From Psychrobacter sp. ANT_WB68 (GTDB lineage Bacteria; Pseudomonadota; Gammaproteobacteria; Pseudomonadales; Moraxellaceae), in the NCBI RefSeq assembly GCF_008369115.1, contig NZ_VOAZ01000001.1:1-64000 (forward strand): a stretch of DNA of 64,000 nt, in the 5' to 3' direction. Positions within the stretch are counted from its first letter, which is position 1. The number at the start of each line of letters is the position of its first letter. Position numbers and translations under genes: made by a program. The notes beneath the pieces are model-generated. The model did not search any database, was not told where the DNA came from, and saw nothing but the letters and a program-made list of their open reading frames with translations. Below, piece by piece: positions 1 to 9,499 of the stretch.

Positions 1-119
1 ACGTTGAGATGGGCGTAGAGCTTATCCATCCAATCGCTATGGACAAAGGTCTACGCTTCGCTATTCGTGAAGGCGGCCGTACGGTAGGCGCTGGTGTTGT
101 TGCTAACGTACTTAGCTAA
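1..119 (+). CDS. tuf: Elongation factor Tu, C-terminal end (partial)
   Basis: This is the 3' end of a gene cut by the window edge; the frame starts at base 3 and stops with TAA at 117-119. The visible residues include [13 protein letters not shown], the highly conserved C-terminal signature of bacterial EF-Tu domain 3. EF-Tu carries aminoacyl-tRNA to the ribosome in a GTP-dependent way. Its position upstream of tRNA-Trp, secE and nusG matches the tufB locus of gammaproteobacteria. A terminator follows about 70 bases after the stop, so it probably ends its own transcription unit. The GTPase domain lies outside the window. Confidence 0.96.
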   Translation, partial: VEMGVELIHPIAMDKGLRFAIREGGRTVGAGVVANVLS

Positions 120-189
120 GTAACCCAGTAACTATTGATGCATTAATACTATCGGAGCAATCTGATAGTATTAGTCAGCAAGTAAAAAA

Positions 190-218
190 CCACCCTCTAA
201 GAGGGTGGCTTTTTTTTG
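190..218 (+). terminator. Rho-independent terminator of tuf
   Basis: A perfect 8-bp stem CCACCCTC / GAGGGTGG (190-197 and 201-208) with a 3-base loop is followed by a run of T. It lies 70 bases downstream of the tuf stop. Confidence 0.92.
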
Positions 219-481
219 GTTGGGGATAAGTGAGTAGAAATTAATGGTCGAAGTAGGGGTAGCGAAGAGAGTGTTTTCATGTTAAATGTATTTATGAAAA
301 TACGCCTTGAAAGGTGCTTACTATCTATTGTAATTTTTGACCGAGCTTGCTATATTAATGCTGCAGCTTATTAGCACCTTTTATGCTAAATATTTAAGAT
401 TATCATGCATATAAAGTGTTTAAATAATAAGGTTCAAGAATAGTGATTTTGGGATGATAAAAGAATTTTACTCCTAAATGC

Positions 482-509
482 TTGCATTCTATGCCAAATA
501 TTGTATAAT
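482..509 (+). promoter_or_regulatory. Sigma-70 promoter of tRNA-Trp / secE-nusG
   Basis: TTGCAT (482-487) is separated by 16 bp from a perfect TATAAT (504-509). The predicted start, near 516, lies about a dozen bases before the mature tRNA at 528. No terminator is visible between the tRNA and secE, so this promoter may also serve secE-nusG. Confidence 0.72.
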
Positions 510-527
510 GCTGTCCTTTACACCCAT

Positions 528-603
528 AGGCGATTGGCTCAATTGGTAGAGCATCGGTCTCCAAAACCGAGGGTTGTAGGTTCGAGTCCTACATCGCCTG
601 CCA
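528..603 (+). tRNA. trpT: tRNA-Trp (anticodon CCA)
   Basis: A 76-base cloverleaf. The acceptor stem AGGCGAT pairs with ATCGCCT. The anticodon stem TCGGT / ACCGA encloses loop CTCCAAA with anticodon CCA at 561-563. The T arm contains GGTTCGAGTCC, and the CCA end is genome-encoded at 601-603. trpT directly before secE is the usual arrangement in this group. Confidence 0.96.
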
Positions 604-654
604 TCTTCTTATCACATCTTTGTCATACCCCACCATCTCCGAAGTGAGTTCTTT

Positions 655-1143
655 ATGAGCAATAATCAAGATAACCTCGAGACTAAGTTATCTGATGCCA
701 AGGCAGTTGTTGGTGGAATGCTGTCCAAAGATAAGCACGTTTCAGTAGGCAATCAAACGACTGCTGTTGAAGTTGCTAAAACGGGTTCAGTAAAAGATGT
801 GATTTTGTGGCTACTAGCCGCAGCGATTTTAATTGGTGCAACGTTAGTCAATCAATACTTACCTGGCTATTGGCAACCTGCCAATGACGTTTGGGTGCGT
901 ATTGCTATTATCGTGGCGCTGGTTATCATTGCTTTCGTGTGCTTGGCATTAACAAACCAAGGTCGCGCTTTTAAAATATTGTTAAAAGATGCGGCCGTTG
1001 AGCTGCGCCGAGTAACATGGCCAGGCAAAGACGAAACCTTTCAATATACATGGCAAACGATTGTCATGATTGCGATTGTTGGTTTTCTTGTTTGGTTATT
1101 AGATAACTTTTTTAACTGGTTCGTTGGTATTTTTATTGGTTAA
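655..1143 (+). CDS. secE: Preprotein translocase subunit SecE
   Basis: SecE is the essential small subunit of the SecYEG channel in the inner membrane and clamps SecY. The protein has 162 residues with three predicted membrane segments, at about 49-68, 80-100 and 134-158, like the three-segment enterobacterial form rather than the short single-segment form. The conserved cytoplasmic stretch LRRVTWPGKDET (about 117-128) just before the last helix is the SecE hallmark. It lies 51 bases after tRNA-Trp and 70 bases before nusG, the classic secE-nusG pair. The polar N-terminal 40 residues are weakly conserved in the family. The Shine-Dalgarno sequence is weak. Confidence 0.95.
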   Translation: MSNNQDNLETKLSDAKAVVGGMLSKDKHVSVGNQTTAVEVAKTGSVKDVILWLLAAAILIGATLVNQYLPGYWQPANDVWVRIAIIVALVIIAFVCLALTNQGRAFKILLKDAAVELRRVTWPGKDETFQYTWQTIVMIAIVGFLVWLLDNFFNWFVGIFIG

Positions 1144-1213
1144 TGACACGTATTAGTGTCATTAACCCAAAATTTGCTTATAACGACTTAACTTTAGTGA
1201 TCAGGAGCGTGAT

Positions 1214-1744
1214 ATGCGTTGGTATATTGTCCAAGCGTTTTCAGGATATGAAAAGCAAGTACAACGTTCATTAACTGATCGTATTAATCGTAGTGACTTT
1301 GCTGAGTTTTTCGGTGATGTATTGGTTCCTACTGAAGAAGTCGTTGAAATGAAAGACGGCAAAAAGCGTAAGAGTGAGCGTAAGTTCTTCCCAGGTTATG
1401 TATTGATCCAAATGGAAATGAACGACAACACTTGGCACATCGTTAAAGATTGCCCACGTATCATGGGCTTTATTGGTGGCACGCCAGAAACGCCAGCACC
1501 TATTACGCAAGTAGAAGCGGATCGTATTTTAAACCGTCTGAATCAGACTGAAGCTGACCCACGTCCTAAGACTCTCTTTGAGCCGGGCGAAGAGTTGTTG
1601 GTTATCGATGGTCCATTTACTGACTTTAAAGGGTTGGTTGAAAAAGTGGATTATGAGAAGTCTAAGCTACATTTAACCGTAAACGTATTTAATCGACCGA
1701 CTCAGGTCGAGCTTGAGTTTAGTAAAGTTGAGAAGCTAGACTAA
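1214..1744 (+). CDS. nusG: Transcription termination/antitermination factor NusG
   Basis: NusG binds RNA polymerase, reduces pausing, and links it to Rho or to ribosomal protein S10. At 176 residues it has the usual length. The N-terminal NGN domain starts with [15 protein letters not shown] and contains [10 protein letters not shown] (around 64). The C-terminal KOW domain (about 125-176) includes [14 protein letters not shown]. The start is preceded by CAGGAG with good spacing. It follows secE and precedes rplK, as in most gammaproteobacteria. Confidence 0.97.
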   Translation: MRWYIVQAFSGYEKQVQRSLTDRINRSDFAEFFGDVLVPTEEVVEMKDGKKRKSERKFFPGYVLIQMEMNDNTWHIVKDCPRIMGFIGGTPETPAPITQVEADRILNRLNQTEADPRPKTLFEPGEELLVIDGPFTDFKGLVEKVDYEKSKLHLTVNVFNRPTQVELEFSKVEKLD

Positions 1745-1836
1745 ACCCATAACAAATTCATCAACCGGGGAGCTGTTAGTCAATAAGGGTTATACCATAT
1801 TGATTTGGCGCTATTACCCATAAAGGAGAGTATCTC

Positions 1837-2268
1837 ATGGCTAAGAAGATTGATGGTTACATCAAACTACAAGTGCCTGCAGGCAAAGCAAATCCTTCAC
1901 CACCGATTGGTCCAGCATTGGGTCAAAAAGGCGTGAACATCATGGCGTTCTGTAAAGAATTTAACGCTGCGACCTCAAACCAAGAGCCGGGTCTACCGAT
2001 TCCTACTGAGATCACTGTATACAGCGATAAGTCTTTTACCTTCATCATGAAGTCACCACCAGCTGCATACTTACTACGTAAGGCTGCTGGTATCGCTAAA
2101 GGTTCTGGTACACCAAACACCGCTAAAGTCGGTAAAGTTGACCGTGCTCAGTTAGAAGAGATCGTTAAGACTAAAGATGCAGATTTAACTGCTGCTGGTC
2201 TTGATGCTGCTGTCCGTACCATCGCTGGTACTGCACGTTCAATGGGTATTACCGTGGAGGGTGTGTAA
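1837..2268 (+). CDS. rplK: 50S ribosomal protein L11
   Basis: L11 (143 residues, normal length) binds the GTPase-associated region of 23S rRNA and takes part in factor binding and stringent-response signalling. The N-terminal domain contains [21 protein letters not shown], and the C-terminal rRNA-binding domain ends with [10 protein letters not shown]. The Shine-Dalgarno sequence AAAGGAG is strong. The TAA stop is followed directly by the ATG of rplA, so the two are translated as a coupled pair. Confidence 0.97.
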   Translation: MAKKIDGYIKLQVPAGKANPSPPIGPALGQKGVNIMAFCKEFNAATSNQEPGLPIPTEITVYSDKSFTFIMKSPPAAYLLRKAAGIAKGSGTPNTAKVGKVDRAQLEEIVKTKDADLTAAGLDAAVRTIAGTARSMGITVEGV

Positions 2269-2970
2269 ATGAGTAAACTTACTAAGCGTCAAAAATTAAT
2301 CGCTGAGCGTGTAGAAAGCGAAAAGCTATACACTCTTGAAGAAGCGGTTCAAATCTTAAATGATTTGCCAGCACTAAAATTCAAAGAGTCTATCGACATC
2401 GCAGTAAACTTGGGCGTTGACCCACGTAAATCTGATCAAGTCGTTCGTGGTGCTACCAATCTACCTGCTGGTACTGGTAAAACCAAACGCGTTGCGGTAT
2501 TTGCTCAAGGCGCTGCTGCTGAAGCCGCCAAAGAAGCTGGTGCTGACATCGTTGGTTTTGAAGACCTAGCAGAACAAATCAAAGCCGGCAACATGGACTT
2601 TGATATCGTTATTGCTGCTCCTGATGCAATGCGTGTCGTTGGTCAATTAGGTACTATCCTAGGTCCACGTGGCCTAATGCCTAACCCAAAAGTCGGTACG
2701 GTAACGCCTAACGTTGCTGAAGCTGTGACTAACGCTAAAGCGGGTCAAGCACAGTATCGTGTTGATAAAGCGGGTATCATCCATACCACTATCGGTCAAG
2801 TTGGCTTTACTGCTGAGCAAGTTATGCAAAACGCTCAAGCATTAATCACTGATCTAAAACGTGCTAAGCCTGCTACTTCTAAAGGTACTTTCATTAAGAA
2901 AATTACCTTGTCTAGCACTATGGGCCCAGGTATTACGATTGATCCTGTTCCATATCGCACAGCAAAATAA
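2269..2970 (+). CDS. rplA: 50S ribosomal protein L1
   Basis: L1 (233 residues) forms the mobile L1 stalk that moves deacylated tRNA from the ribosome. In enterobacteria it represses its own rplK-rplA mRNA; whether it does so here is not shown. The conserved [15 protein letters not shown] segment lies at about 131-145. The start codon immediately follows the rplK stop. An 11-bp inverted repeat begins 11 bases after the stop, and the L10 leader follows. Confidence 0.97.
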   Translation: MSKLTKRQKLIAERVESEKLYTLEEAVQILNDLPALKFKESIDIAVNLGVDPRKSDQVVRGATNLPAGTGKTKRVAVFAQGAAAEAAKEAGADIVGFEDLAEQIKAGNMDFDIVIAAPDAMRVVGQLGTILGPRGLMPNPKVGTVTPNVAEAVTNAKAGQAQYRVDKAGIIHTTIGQVGFTAEQVMQNAQALITDLKRAKPATSKGTFIKKITLSSTMGPGITIDPVPYRTAK

Positions 2971-2981
2971 TGAAACATACA

Positions 2982-3008
2982 CCTTTATTTAACGATTTTA
3001 AATAAAGG
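2982..3008 (+). repeat. Perfect 11-bp inverted repeat after rplA
   Basis: CCTTTATTTAA (2982-2992) and TTAAATAAAGG (2998-3008) flank a 5-base loop. No T run follows, so it is not a standard terminator. It could be an mRNA 3' stabiliser or a processing site between the rplKA and rplJL parts of the transcript. Confidence 0.6.
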
Positions 3009-3049
3009 CGACAAAAATATTTTAAAGAATTAGGTCAGCGTAGCAAACG

Positions 3050-3260
3050 CTATGCTGTCTAAGACCGTAGGTAGAGAGCAGTTTAAGGTCGTTGGATATC
3101 ACTCTTATGAGTTGATGCTAATAATCATAAGCTGCTTTTGTTAATCGACGACAGATGAAAATCTTAGTTGTCCTACGCAGACGGTGACCCACCCAGTTGT
3201 TGATAAGAGCCGGTAGAATAGTATTAATACTAGGCTATCACTTGATGTCATTCTGATAAC
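3050..3260 (+). promoter_or_regulatory. Ribosomal protein L10 leader (rplJ leader RNA)
   Basis: The 401-base rplA-rplJ spacer contains AAGACCGTAGGT at 3061-3072, and further on CCTACGCAGACGGTGACCC from 3172. CGTAGG (3066-3071) and CCTACG (3172-3177) are exact complements that can close a long-range stem. ACCGT (3064-3068) can alternatively pair with ACGGT (3181-3185). The two blocks resemble the conserved parts of the L10 leader, which the L10-L7/L12 complex binds to repress rplJL translation. Boundaries are approximate; I judged this from pattern and position, not from a covariance model. Confidence 0.62.
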
Positions 3261-3371
3261 GGTGCCGTAATCAGTCGTTATGAGTAGATTTTTTATAGAA
3301 TTTATAAATAACGTGTCGTATCAAGTCAGTCTTAGTTTTAATTAGATTGATTAGATTAAAGGAGTCAACTT

Positions 3372-3899
3372 ATGGCATTAACGCTAGAGCAAAAACAACA
3401 AGTTGTGGCTGAAGTGTCTGAAGTTGCTGCTAATGCTTACTCAGCAGTAGCTGCCGAATATCATGGTATTGGTGTTGCAAAGCTTACTAAGCTGCGCGAA
3501 CAAGCCCGTGAAAAAGGCGTCGTTTTGAAAGTGGTAAAAAATACCCTAGCAAAACGTGCGTTTGAAGGCACTAAGTTTGAGAGCATGTCAGACCGTATGA
3601 CTGGTCCACTACTTTTGGCTTTCTCTATGGAAGATTTGGGATCTGCTGCTCGAGTCGTTTTCGACTTCAGCAAAGATAACAAAGCTTTAGAGACCAAATT
3701 GGTATCAGTCGGTGGTGTTGTTTATGGTCCAGAAGAGCTAGAGCGCGTATCGAAGCTACCAACTCGCGACGAAGCAATCTCTATCCTAATGGCTACTATG
3801 AATGCACCAGTGACCAAGCTTGTCCAGACTATGAACGCAGTTCCTGGCAAGTTCGTTCGCACTGTTGCAGCAATCAAAGACGCAAAAGAAGCGGCATAA
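3372..3899 (+). CDS. rplJ: 50S ribosomal protein L10
   Basis: L10 (175 residues) anchors the L7/L12 dimers to the GTPase-associated centre of the large subunit. The N-terminal rRNA-binding part contains the conserved GIGVAKLTKLREQAR and VVKNTLAKRA. The C-terminal helix that binds L7/L12 ends near residue 175. The start is preceded by AAAGGAG. The long leader upstream probably carries autogenous control by L10-L7/L12. rplL follows after 126 bases. Confidence 0.96.
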   Translation: MALTLEQKQQVVAEVSEVAANAYSAVAAEYHGIGVAKLTKLREQAREKGVVLKVVKNTLAKRAFEGTKFESMSDRMTGPLLLAFSMEDLGSAARVVFDFSKDNKALETKLVSVGGVVYGPEELERVSKLPTRDEAISILMATMNAPVTKLVQTMNAVPGKFVRTVAAIKDAKEAA

Positions 3900-4025
3900 T
3901 TGCTTGTTTTAACGTAACTTTGACATCGCCGATTGCACTTTATTGCCAACACTATTTGAAAACTTGGCAAGCAATCCAAGCGATATTAAAACCAACTAAA
4001 TTTTATCAGATAACGGAGAGTTCTC

Positions 4026-4397
4026 ATGGCACTATCTAAAGATGATGTGTTAAACGCAATCGCTGAAATGTCAGTAATGGATATCGTTGAATTAATCAGC
4101 GCTATGGAAGAAAAATTCGGCGTAACAGCTGCTGTTGCTGCTGCACCTGCTGCTGCTGGTCCTGCTGCTGCTGCTGCTGAAGAAAAAGACGAGTTTGACG
4201 TAGTTCTTGCCAGCTTTGGCGAGAAGAAAGTTGGCGTAATTAAAGCCGTACGTGAAGCTACTGGTCTTGGCTTGAAAGAAGCGAAAGATTTGGTTGAAAG
4301 CGCTCCAGCTCCAATCAAAGAAGGCGTTAACAAAGCTGAAGCTGAAGAGTTGAAAAAGAAACTTGAAGAAGCTGGTGCAACTGTTGAACTAAAATAA
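4026..4397 (+). CDS. rplL: 50S ribosomal protein L7/L12
   Basis: The stalk protein (123 residues) recruits translational GTPases. The N-terminal dimerisation helix pair covers about 1-35. An Ala-rich flexible hinge (about 36-52, with [13 protein letters not shown]) follows. The C-terminal domain begins at EKDEFDVVL and contains [20 protein letters not shown]. The Shine-Dalgarno sequence ACGGAGAG is good. A terminator lies just after the stop. Confidence 0.97.
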
Positions 4398-4421
4398 GCT
4401 TAGCTTATCTTAGTGTTGTAC

Positions 4422-4461
4422 AAAAAAAGCCAGTAATGCCTTGCATTGCTGGCTTTTTTTT
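4422..4461 (+). terminator. Terminator after rplL
   Basis: An 11-bp stem (4428-4438 with 4444-4454, AGCCAGTAATG / CATTGCTGGCT, one G-T pair) with a 5-base loop is flanked by A7 and T8. In enterobacteria rpoBC is fed by partial read-through of an attenuator here. This hairpin is strong, and a promoter overlaps it. Confidence 0.9.
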
Positions 4462-4469
4462 ATTATAAT
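4441..4469 (+). promoter_or_regulatory. Sigma-70-like promoter overlapping the rplL terminator
   Basis: TTGCAT (4441-4446) lies in the terminator loop and 3' arm, 17 bp before a perfect TATAAT (4464-4469). The -35 is identical to that of the tRNA-Trp promoter in this window. Transcription would start near 4476 and either stop at the hairpin 4594-4624 or continue to rpoB. Hexamers and spacing are seen directly; activity is inferred. Confidence 0.58.
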
Positions 4470-4593
4470 TCGTAGCTTGACCTTTTGTGTCTGCCAACAG
4501 TCGTAAGCAACATCACGGTGGATACCCATCAAAAGGACAGACGATATACATGCACGCACACTTAGTAGTAGTTATTGAAATCAGTTAATATGG

Positions 4594-4624
4594 GCTAAAC
4601 GTCGATCGATGTTTGGCGTTTTTT
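4594..4624 (+). terminator. Second terminator-like hairpin upstream of rpoB
   Basis: A 10-bp stem (4594-4603 with 4608-4617, two G-T pairs) closes a GATC loop and is followed by GTTTTTT. It is weaker than the hairpin after rplL. It could attenuate transcripts entering rpoB or end a short RNA starting near 4476. Confidence 0.55.
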
Positions 4625-5228
4625 CGTGTCTGCATGCTTTCCTATTCACACTATAGTTTATATTGATTTTAAAAGTCATTGTTTTAAAATTTATAGTTAT
4701 CCCAATTACCATTAATTCTGAAAGTTATAGATCTTAGATTATTCATCTAGCAGCATGGTTTTACTATCAGTAGGTAGGCTCGTAAACGGCAGATATCAGC
4801 GACGATATTACTTATGATTATAGATAGTGAATGGTTTAGCGTTAAATCGCATAAAGTTGGGCCTAATGCGCAAGACACGTATTTGAGATATCAACAACGC
4901 TTTAAATGTATTAGCAACACTTTAAGTGAATTTATAAAGAGAATCAATAGTATTTAAATGCCAGTGCTTGGTCTTAAGTACTATAGGGTGTACAGCATTG
5001 AAATTTACAATGTCAGCACTCATATAGGCATGTTTAGATGCCTATTTTACGCTTAAATAAGCTGGGTTAATCATGCACTATACGCGTGAATTAATGATCA
5101 GTCATTAAATGAGCAGGAATAACCGTTTTATATTTTTATATTATCGTTTACGTCGCTAAGTTTGCATAGTATTGATGCACGCTGGCCACGCTTTCAATTT
5201 GTTTCCACGTTTACTGTAAGGACTCTCG
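4625..5228 (+). other. Remaining rpoB upstream region
   Basis: About 600 bases without a convincing open reading frame or RNA gene. It is AT-rich and presumably forms a long 5' untranslated part of the rpoBC mRNA. A further promoter may be present, but I could not identify one with confidence. Confidence 0.5.
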
Positions 5229-8200
5229 ATGGCATATTCTTATACTGAAAAAAAGCGTATTCGCAAAAGTTTTGCTGAATTGCCTACTGTGATGGACATT
5301 CCCTATTTGTTGTCTATCCAAGTAGATTCTTATGAGCAATTTTTGCAAGAACACAAAAAGCCAAAAGCTCGTGAGAATACTGGTTTGCAAGCTGCGTATT
5401 CCTCTATTTTTCCAATTGAGAGTCACTCTGGTAATGCTGAGTTACAATTCGTTGAATATTATTTAGGTACGCCTGAATTTGATGAGCGTGAGTGTATCTT
5501 ACGTGGCTCTACCTTTGCTGCGCCGATGCGTGTCAAAATTCGCCTCATCATCAAAGACAAAGACAGCAAAGATAAAGACAGCAAAGCAGCAATTAAAGAT
5601 ATCCGTGAGCAAAGCGTCTATATGGGCGAGATGCCATTGATGACTGCCAACGGTACCTTTATTATTAACGGTACTGAGCGTGTCATCGTGTCTCAGTTAC
5701 ATCGTTCACCTGGTGTGTTCTTTGACCATGATAAAGGTAAGTCGCATTCAAGTGGTAAGGTGCTATATAACGCCCGTATCATTCCTTACCGTGGTTCATG
5801 GTTAGACTTTGAATTTGATGCCAAAGATTTGGTCTTTGCTCGTATTGACCGTCGTCGTAAGCTGCTTGCTTCTATTATCCTACGTGCGTTAGGTTTAAGT
5901 ACTTCTGAGATTTTAGACCTGTTCTTTGAAAAAGTAGCCGTTTACAAAGGTGAAGAGCAGTTTGAGATTGATCTGGTTGCTGATCGCTTACGTGGTGAAA
6001 TGGCGCAGTTTGATATCGTGACCCCTGAAGGTGACGTGATTGTCGAGCAGGGCAAACGTATTAATGCTCGCCGTATCCGTCAGCTTGAAGAAGCGGGTAT
6101 GACTAAAATCTCTATCCCTGACGAATATTTATATGAGCGTATTCTAGCGGAAGATATCGTTGTTAATGACGAAGTCATCGCTAAAGCCAATACGCTGATT
6201 GACCACGAATTGTTGGTCAAACTAAGTGCATTTGAAGCCAGTGAGTCTATCAAAGAATTCAGCATTCTGTTCACCAACGATATCGACCAAGGTAGTTATA
6301 TTGCCGATACGCTACGTGCAGATAGCACCTCAAGCCGTGAAGAAGCGTTGATTGAGATTTATAAAGTTATGCGTCCAGGTGAGCCACCAACGGTTGAGAC
6401 CGCTGAGAAGCTGTTTGAAAGCATGTTCTTTAATCCTGATCGTTATGACTTATCAAACGTCGGTCGTATGAAATTTAACCGTCGTTTAGGTCTAGCGTTC
6501 GAAGATACTGACGATGCTGATATTCAACGTGCTCGTAGCGTATTGACCAATGATGACATCGTTAATGTCCTAAAAGAATTGATTGAAATTCGTAATGGTC
6601 GCGGCGAAGTCGATGATATTGACCATTTAGGTAACCGCCGTATTCGTTCGGTTGGCGAGATGGCTGAAAACCAATTCCGTGTTGGTCTGGTACGTGTTGA
6701 GCGTGCGGTTAAAGAGCGTCTAAGCTCAGCGGAATCTGATAACTTGTCACCGCAAGATTTGATTAACTCAAAACCAGTAGCTGCGGCGGTTAAAGAGTTC
6801 TTTGGTTCAAGTCAGTTGTCACAGTTTATGGATCAGAACAATCCATTGTCAGAAGTGACGCATAAACGTCGTGTATCAGCACTAGGACCCGGTGGTCTGA
6901 CTCGTGAGCGTGCAGGCTTTGAAGTACGTGACGTACATGATACCCATTATGGTCGCGTATGTCCGATTGAAACGCCTGAAGGTCCAAACATTGGTTTGAT
7001 CAACTCATTAGCGACTTTTGCTAAAACCAACAGCTTTGGCTTCTTAGAAACGCCATATCGCCGTGTGGTTGATGGTAAAGTAACCGATGTGATCGAGTAT
7101 CTATCAGCGATTGAAGAAGTGGGTACTGTGATTGCACAGGCTGACTCACCAGTGACCGCAGATGGTGCGTTATCTGATGAGATGGTCAGCGTGCGTAGCT
7201 ATGGTGAATTCGTCCGTATGCCGCCAGAAAAAGTGACGCATATGGATGTGTCACCAAGTCAGGTCGTATCGGTAGCAGCAGGTTTGATTCCGTTCCTAGA
7301 GCATGATGATGCTAACCGTGCCTTGATGGGCTCGAACATGCAACGTCAAGCAGTTCCTACACTACGCGCTGATAAGCCGTTAGTAGGTACCGGTATGGAG
7401 CGTCACGTTGCGCGTGACTCTGGTGTTTGTGTGATCGCTAAGCGTGGCGGTGTGATCGAAGACGTTGATGCTTCACGCATTGTCGTCCGTGTGAATGAAG
7501 ATGAGATGGTCGCTGGTGAAGCGGGTATTGATATTTATAACTTGATCAAATACACACGTTCAAACCAAAACACTTGTATCAACCAACGTATCATTGTTAA
7601 CCAAGGCGATGAGATTGCCTTTGGTGATATCTTGGCTGATGGTCCGTCAACGGATCTTGGTGAATTGGCACTAGGTCAGAACATTCGTATCGCCTTTATG
7701 CCTTGGAATGGTTACAACTTCGAAGATTCTATCTTGTTATCTGAGAAAGTGGTAAAAGAAGATCGTTTCACCACCATTCATATTCAAGAATTGACCTGTG
7801 TGGCACGTGATACCAAGCTTGGAACAGAAGAGATTACTGCGGATATTCCAAACGTTGGTGAAGCGGCTTTATCTGCTCTTGATGAGTCAGGTATTGTTTA
7901 CATCGGTGCTGAAGTAGATGCTGGTGATATCTTAGTTGGTAAAGTCACACCAAAAGGTGAGACGCAACTAACGCCAGAAGAGAAACTACTGCGGGCTATC
8001 TTTGGTGAAAAAGCGGCGGACGTAAAAGACACGTCGCTACGTGTACCAACCTCAAGTAAAGGCACGGTTATTGACGTTCAAGTCTTTACTCGTGACGGCG
8101 TTGAAAAAGATGCACGTGCAAAAGCGATTGAAAAATCGCAGCTTGATAGCTACCGTAAAGATTTAAAAGAAGAGCTACGTATCTTTGAAGAAGCAGCTCG

Positions 8201-9347
8201 TGGTCGTATTGCAAGCTTGCTAGACGGTCAAAAAGTCAGTGGCGGTTCTGGTTTAAAAGCTGGTACGGTGATGGCATTGGCTGATATGAAAGACATGAGC
8301 CTCGAAACCTTGCTTGATATTCAGCCGGTTGAAGAAGAAATCTCTGAGCGTCTCACGCAAATCGCTGATTATTTAGTCGATAAGCAAAAAGATATCGACG
8401 TTAAGTTTGCCGAGAAAAAACGCAAATTGACCGCTGGTGATGACTTACAACATGGTGTGCAAAAAATCGTTAAGGTTTATCTGGCAGTTAAGCGTCGTAT
8501 TCAGCCTGGTGATAAAATGGCGGGTCGTCATGGTAACAAGGGTGTGGTATCGCGCATTATGCCGGTTGAAGATATGCCGTATGATGAACATGGTAATACC
8601 GTTGATATCGTCTTGAACCCGCTGGGTGTACCATCGCGTATGAACATCGGTCAGGTACTAGAGACGCACTTAGGTATGGCTGCGAAAGGTTTGGGTGAGA
8701 AGATTGATGGTATGCTCAAAGCCCAAGCTGCGATCAAAGATTTGCGTGATTTCCTAGACCAAATATATAACAAAGTAGGTGGTGAGCAGGTTGATCTTGA
8801 TAGCTTAAGTGATGACGACATCATGGCGCTAGCAGACAACTTACGTGATGGTGTACCGATGGGCACGGCAGTATTTGATGGCGCCCATGAGCATCAAGTA
8901 AAAGACTTGCTAGAGCTTGCTGGTATGGCACGTGATGGTCAGCAAACATTATATGACGGTCGTACGGGTCAGAAATTTGACCGTAAGGTAACCGTTGGTT
9001 ATATGTATATGCTCAAACTTAACCACTTGGTTGATGACAAAATGCATGCGCGTTCTACGGGTTCTTACTCATTAGTGACGCAGCAGCCACTCGGTGGTAA
9101 AGCACAGTTTGGTGGTCAGCGCTTCGGTGAAATGGAAGTGTGGGCACTAGAAGCATATGGCGCGACTTATACCTTGCAAGAGATGTTAACGGTGAAGTCG
9201 GATGACGTTGAAGGCCGTACTCGTATGTACAAAAACATCGTCGATGGTGAGCAATATATGGATCCAGGTATGCCTGAATCGTTTAACGTGTTGACCAAAG
9301 AAATCAAATCACTGGGTATTAATATTGAGTTAAAACAAAGCAACTAA
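5229..9347 (+). CDS. rpoB: DNA-directed RNA polymerase subunit beta
   Basis: The beta subunit (1372 residues, full length) forms one side of the polymerase cleft. The rifampicin-binding segment runs from [11 protein letters not shown] at 528 to [15 protein letters not shown]535, H545 and S550 correspond to E. coli D516, H526 and S531 and are all wild type. [13 protein letters not shown] near the C-terminus and the terminal [18 protein letters not shown] are conserved. The Shine-Dalgarno sequence AAGGA precedes the ATG. An oddity is a short charged tandem repeat, [10 protein letters not shown], near residue 111, encoded by a 15-bp DNA duplication, at a place where E. coli has a different short loop. 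rpoC follows after 152 bases. Confidence 0.98.
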   Translation: MAYSYTEKKRIRKSFAELPTVMDIPYLLSIQVDSYEQFLQEHKKPKARENTGLQAAYSSIFPIESHSGNAELQFVEYYLGTPEFDERECILRGSTFAAPMRVKIRLIIKDKDSKDKDSKAAIKDIREQSVYMGEMPLMTANGTFIINGTERVIVSQLHRSPGVFFDHDKGKSHSSGKVLYNARIIPYRGSWLDFEFDAKDLVFARIDRRRKLLASIILRALGLSTSEILDLFFEKVAVYKGEEQFEIDLVADRLRGEMAQFDIVTPEGDVIVEQGKRINARRIRQLEEAGMTKISIPDEYLYERILAEDIVVNDEVIAKANTLIDHELLVKLSAFEASESIKEFSILFTNDIDQGSYIADTLRADSTSSREEALIEIYKVMRPGEPPTVETAEKLFESMFFNPDRYDLSNVGRMKFNRRLGLAFEDTDDADIQRARSVLTNDDIVNVLKELIEIRNGRGEVDDIDHLGNRRIRSVGEMAENQFRVGLVRVERAVKERLSSAESDNLSPQDLINSKPVAAAVKEFFGSSQLSQFMDQNNPLSEVTHKRRVSALGPGGLTRERAGFEVRDVHDTHYGRVCPIETPEGPNIGLINSLATFAKTNSFGFLETPYRRVVDGKVTDVIEYLSAIEEVGTVIAQADSPVTADGALSDEMVSVRSYGEFVRMPPEKVTHMDVSPSQVVSVAAGLIPFLEHDDANRALMGSNMQRQAVPTLRADKPLVGTGMERHVARDSGVCVIAKRGGVIEDVDASRIVVRVNEDEMVAGEAGIDIYNLIKYTRSNQNTCINQRIIVNQGDEIAFGDILADGPSTDLGELALGQNIRIAFMPWNGYNFEDSILLSEKVVKEDRFTTIHIQELTCVARDTKLGTEEITADIPNVGEAALSALDESGIVYIGAEVDAGDILVGKVTPKGETQLTPEEKLLRAIFGEKAADVKDTSLRVPTSSKGTVIDVQVFTRDGVEKDARAKAIEKSQLDSYRKDLKEELRIFEEAARGRIASLLDGQKVSGGSGLKAGTVMALADMKDMSLETLLDIQPVEEEISERLTQIADYLVDKQKDIDVKFAEKKRKLTAGDDLQHGVQKIVKVYLAVKRRIQPGDKMAGRHGNKGVVSRIMPVEDMPYDEHGNTVDIVLNPLGVPSRMNIGQVLETHLGMAAKGLGEKIDGMLKAQAAIKDLRDFLDQIYNKVGGEQVDLDSLSDDDIMALADNLRDGVPMGTAVFDGAHEHQVKDLLELAGMARDGQQTLYDGRTGQKFDRKVTVGYMYMLKLNHLVDDKMHARSTGSYSLVTQQPLGGKAQFGGQRFGEMEVWALEAYGATYTLQEMLTVKSDDVEGRTRMYKNIVDGEQYMDPGMPESFNVLTKEIKSLGINIELKQSN

Positions 9348-9499
9348 AATTGTTGTTTAACTTAGTTGTCAACTAAAGGCAGTGTGCTTTATTGCTGCTG
9401 CTTTTAGTGATTTGTCTCAACCCTATTCATTGCCTTCATTCATCTTAGCCGCGCTCATAATACGCTGTCAGATGATTATAAAGATAACGGAGAAGCAAC

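Larger units (their letters stand above)
120..527. other. tuf to tRNA-Trp spacer
   Basis: No gene is visible. The spacer holds the tuf terminator (190-218) and the tRNA-Trp promoter (482-509). I see nothing else supportable in 219-481, which is AT-rich. Confidence 0.7.

Noticed and set aside
3986..4333. Open frame of 115 codons on the minus strand opposite rplL
   Set aside because: It is an Ala-rich shadow of the Ala-rich L7/L12 hinge, with no ribosome site and no family match.
6800..6900. Possible rifampicin-resistance changes in rpoB
   Set aside because: D535, H545 and S550, the main resistance positions, are all wild type.
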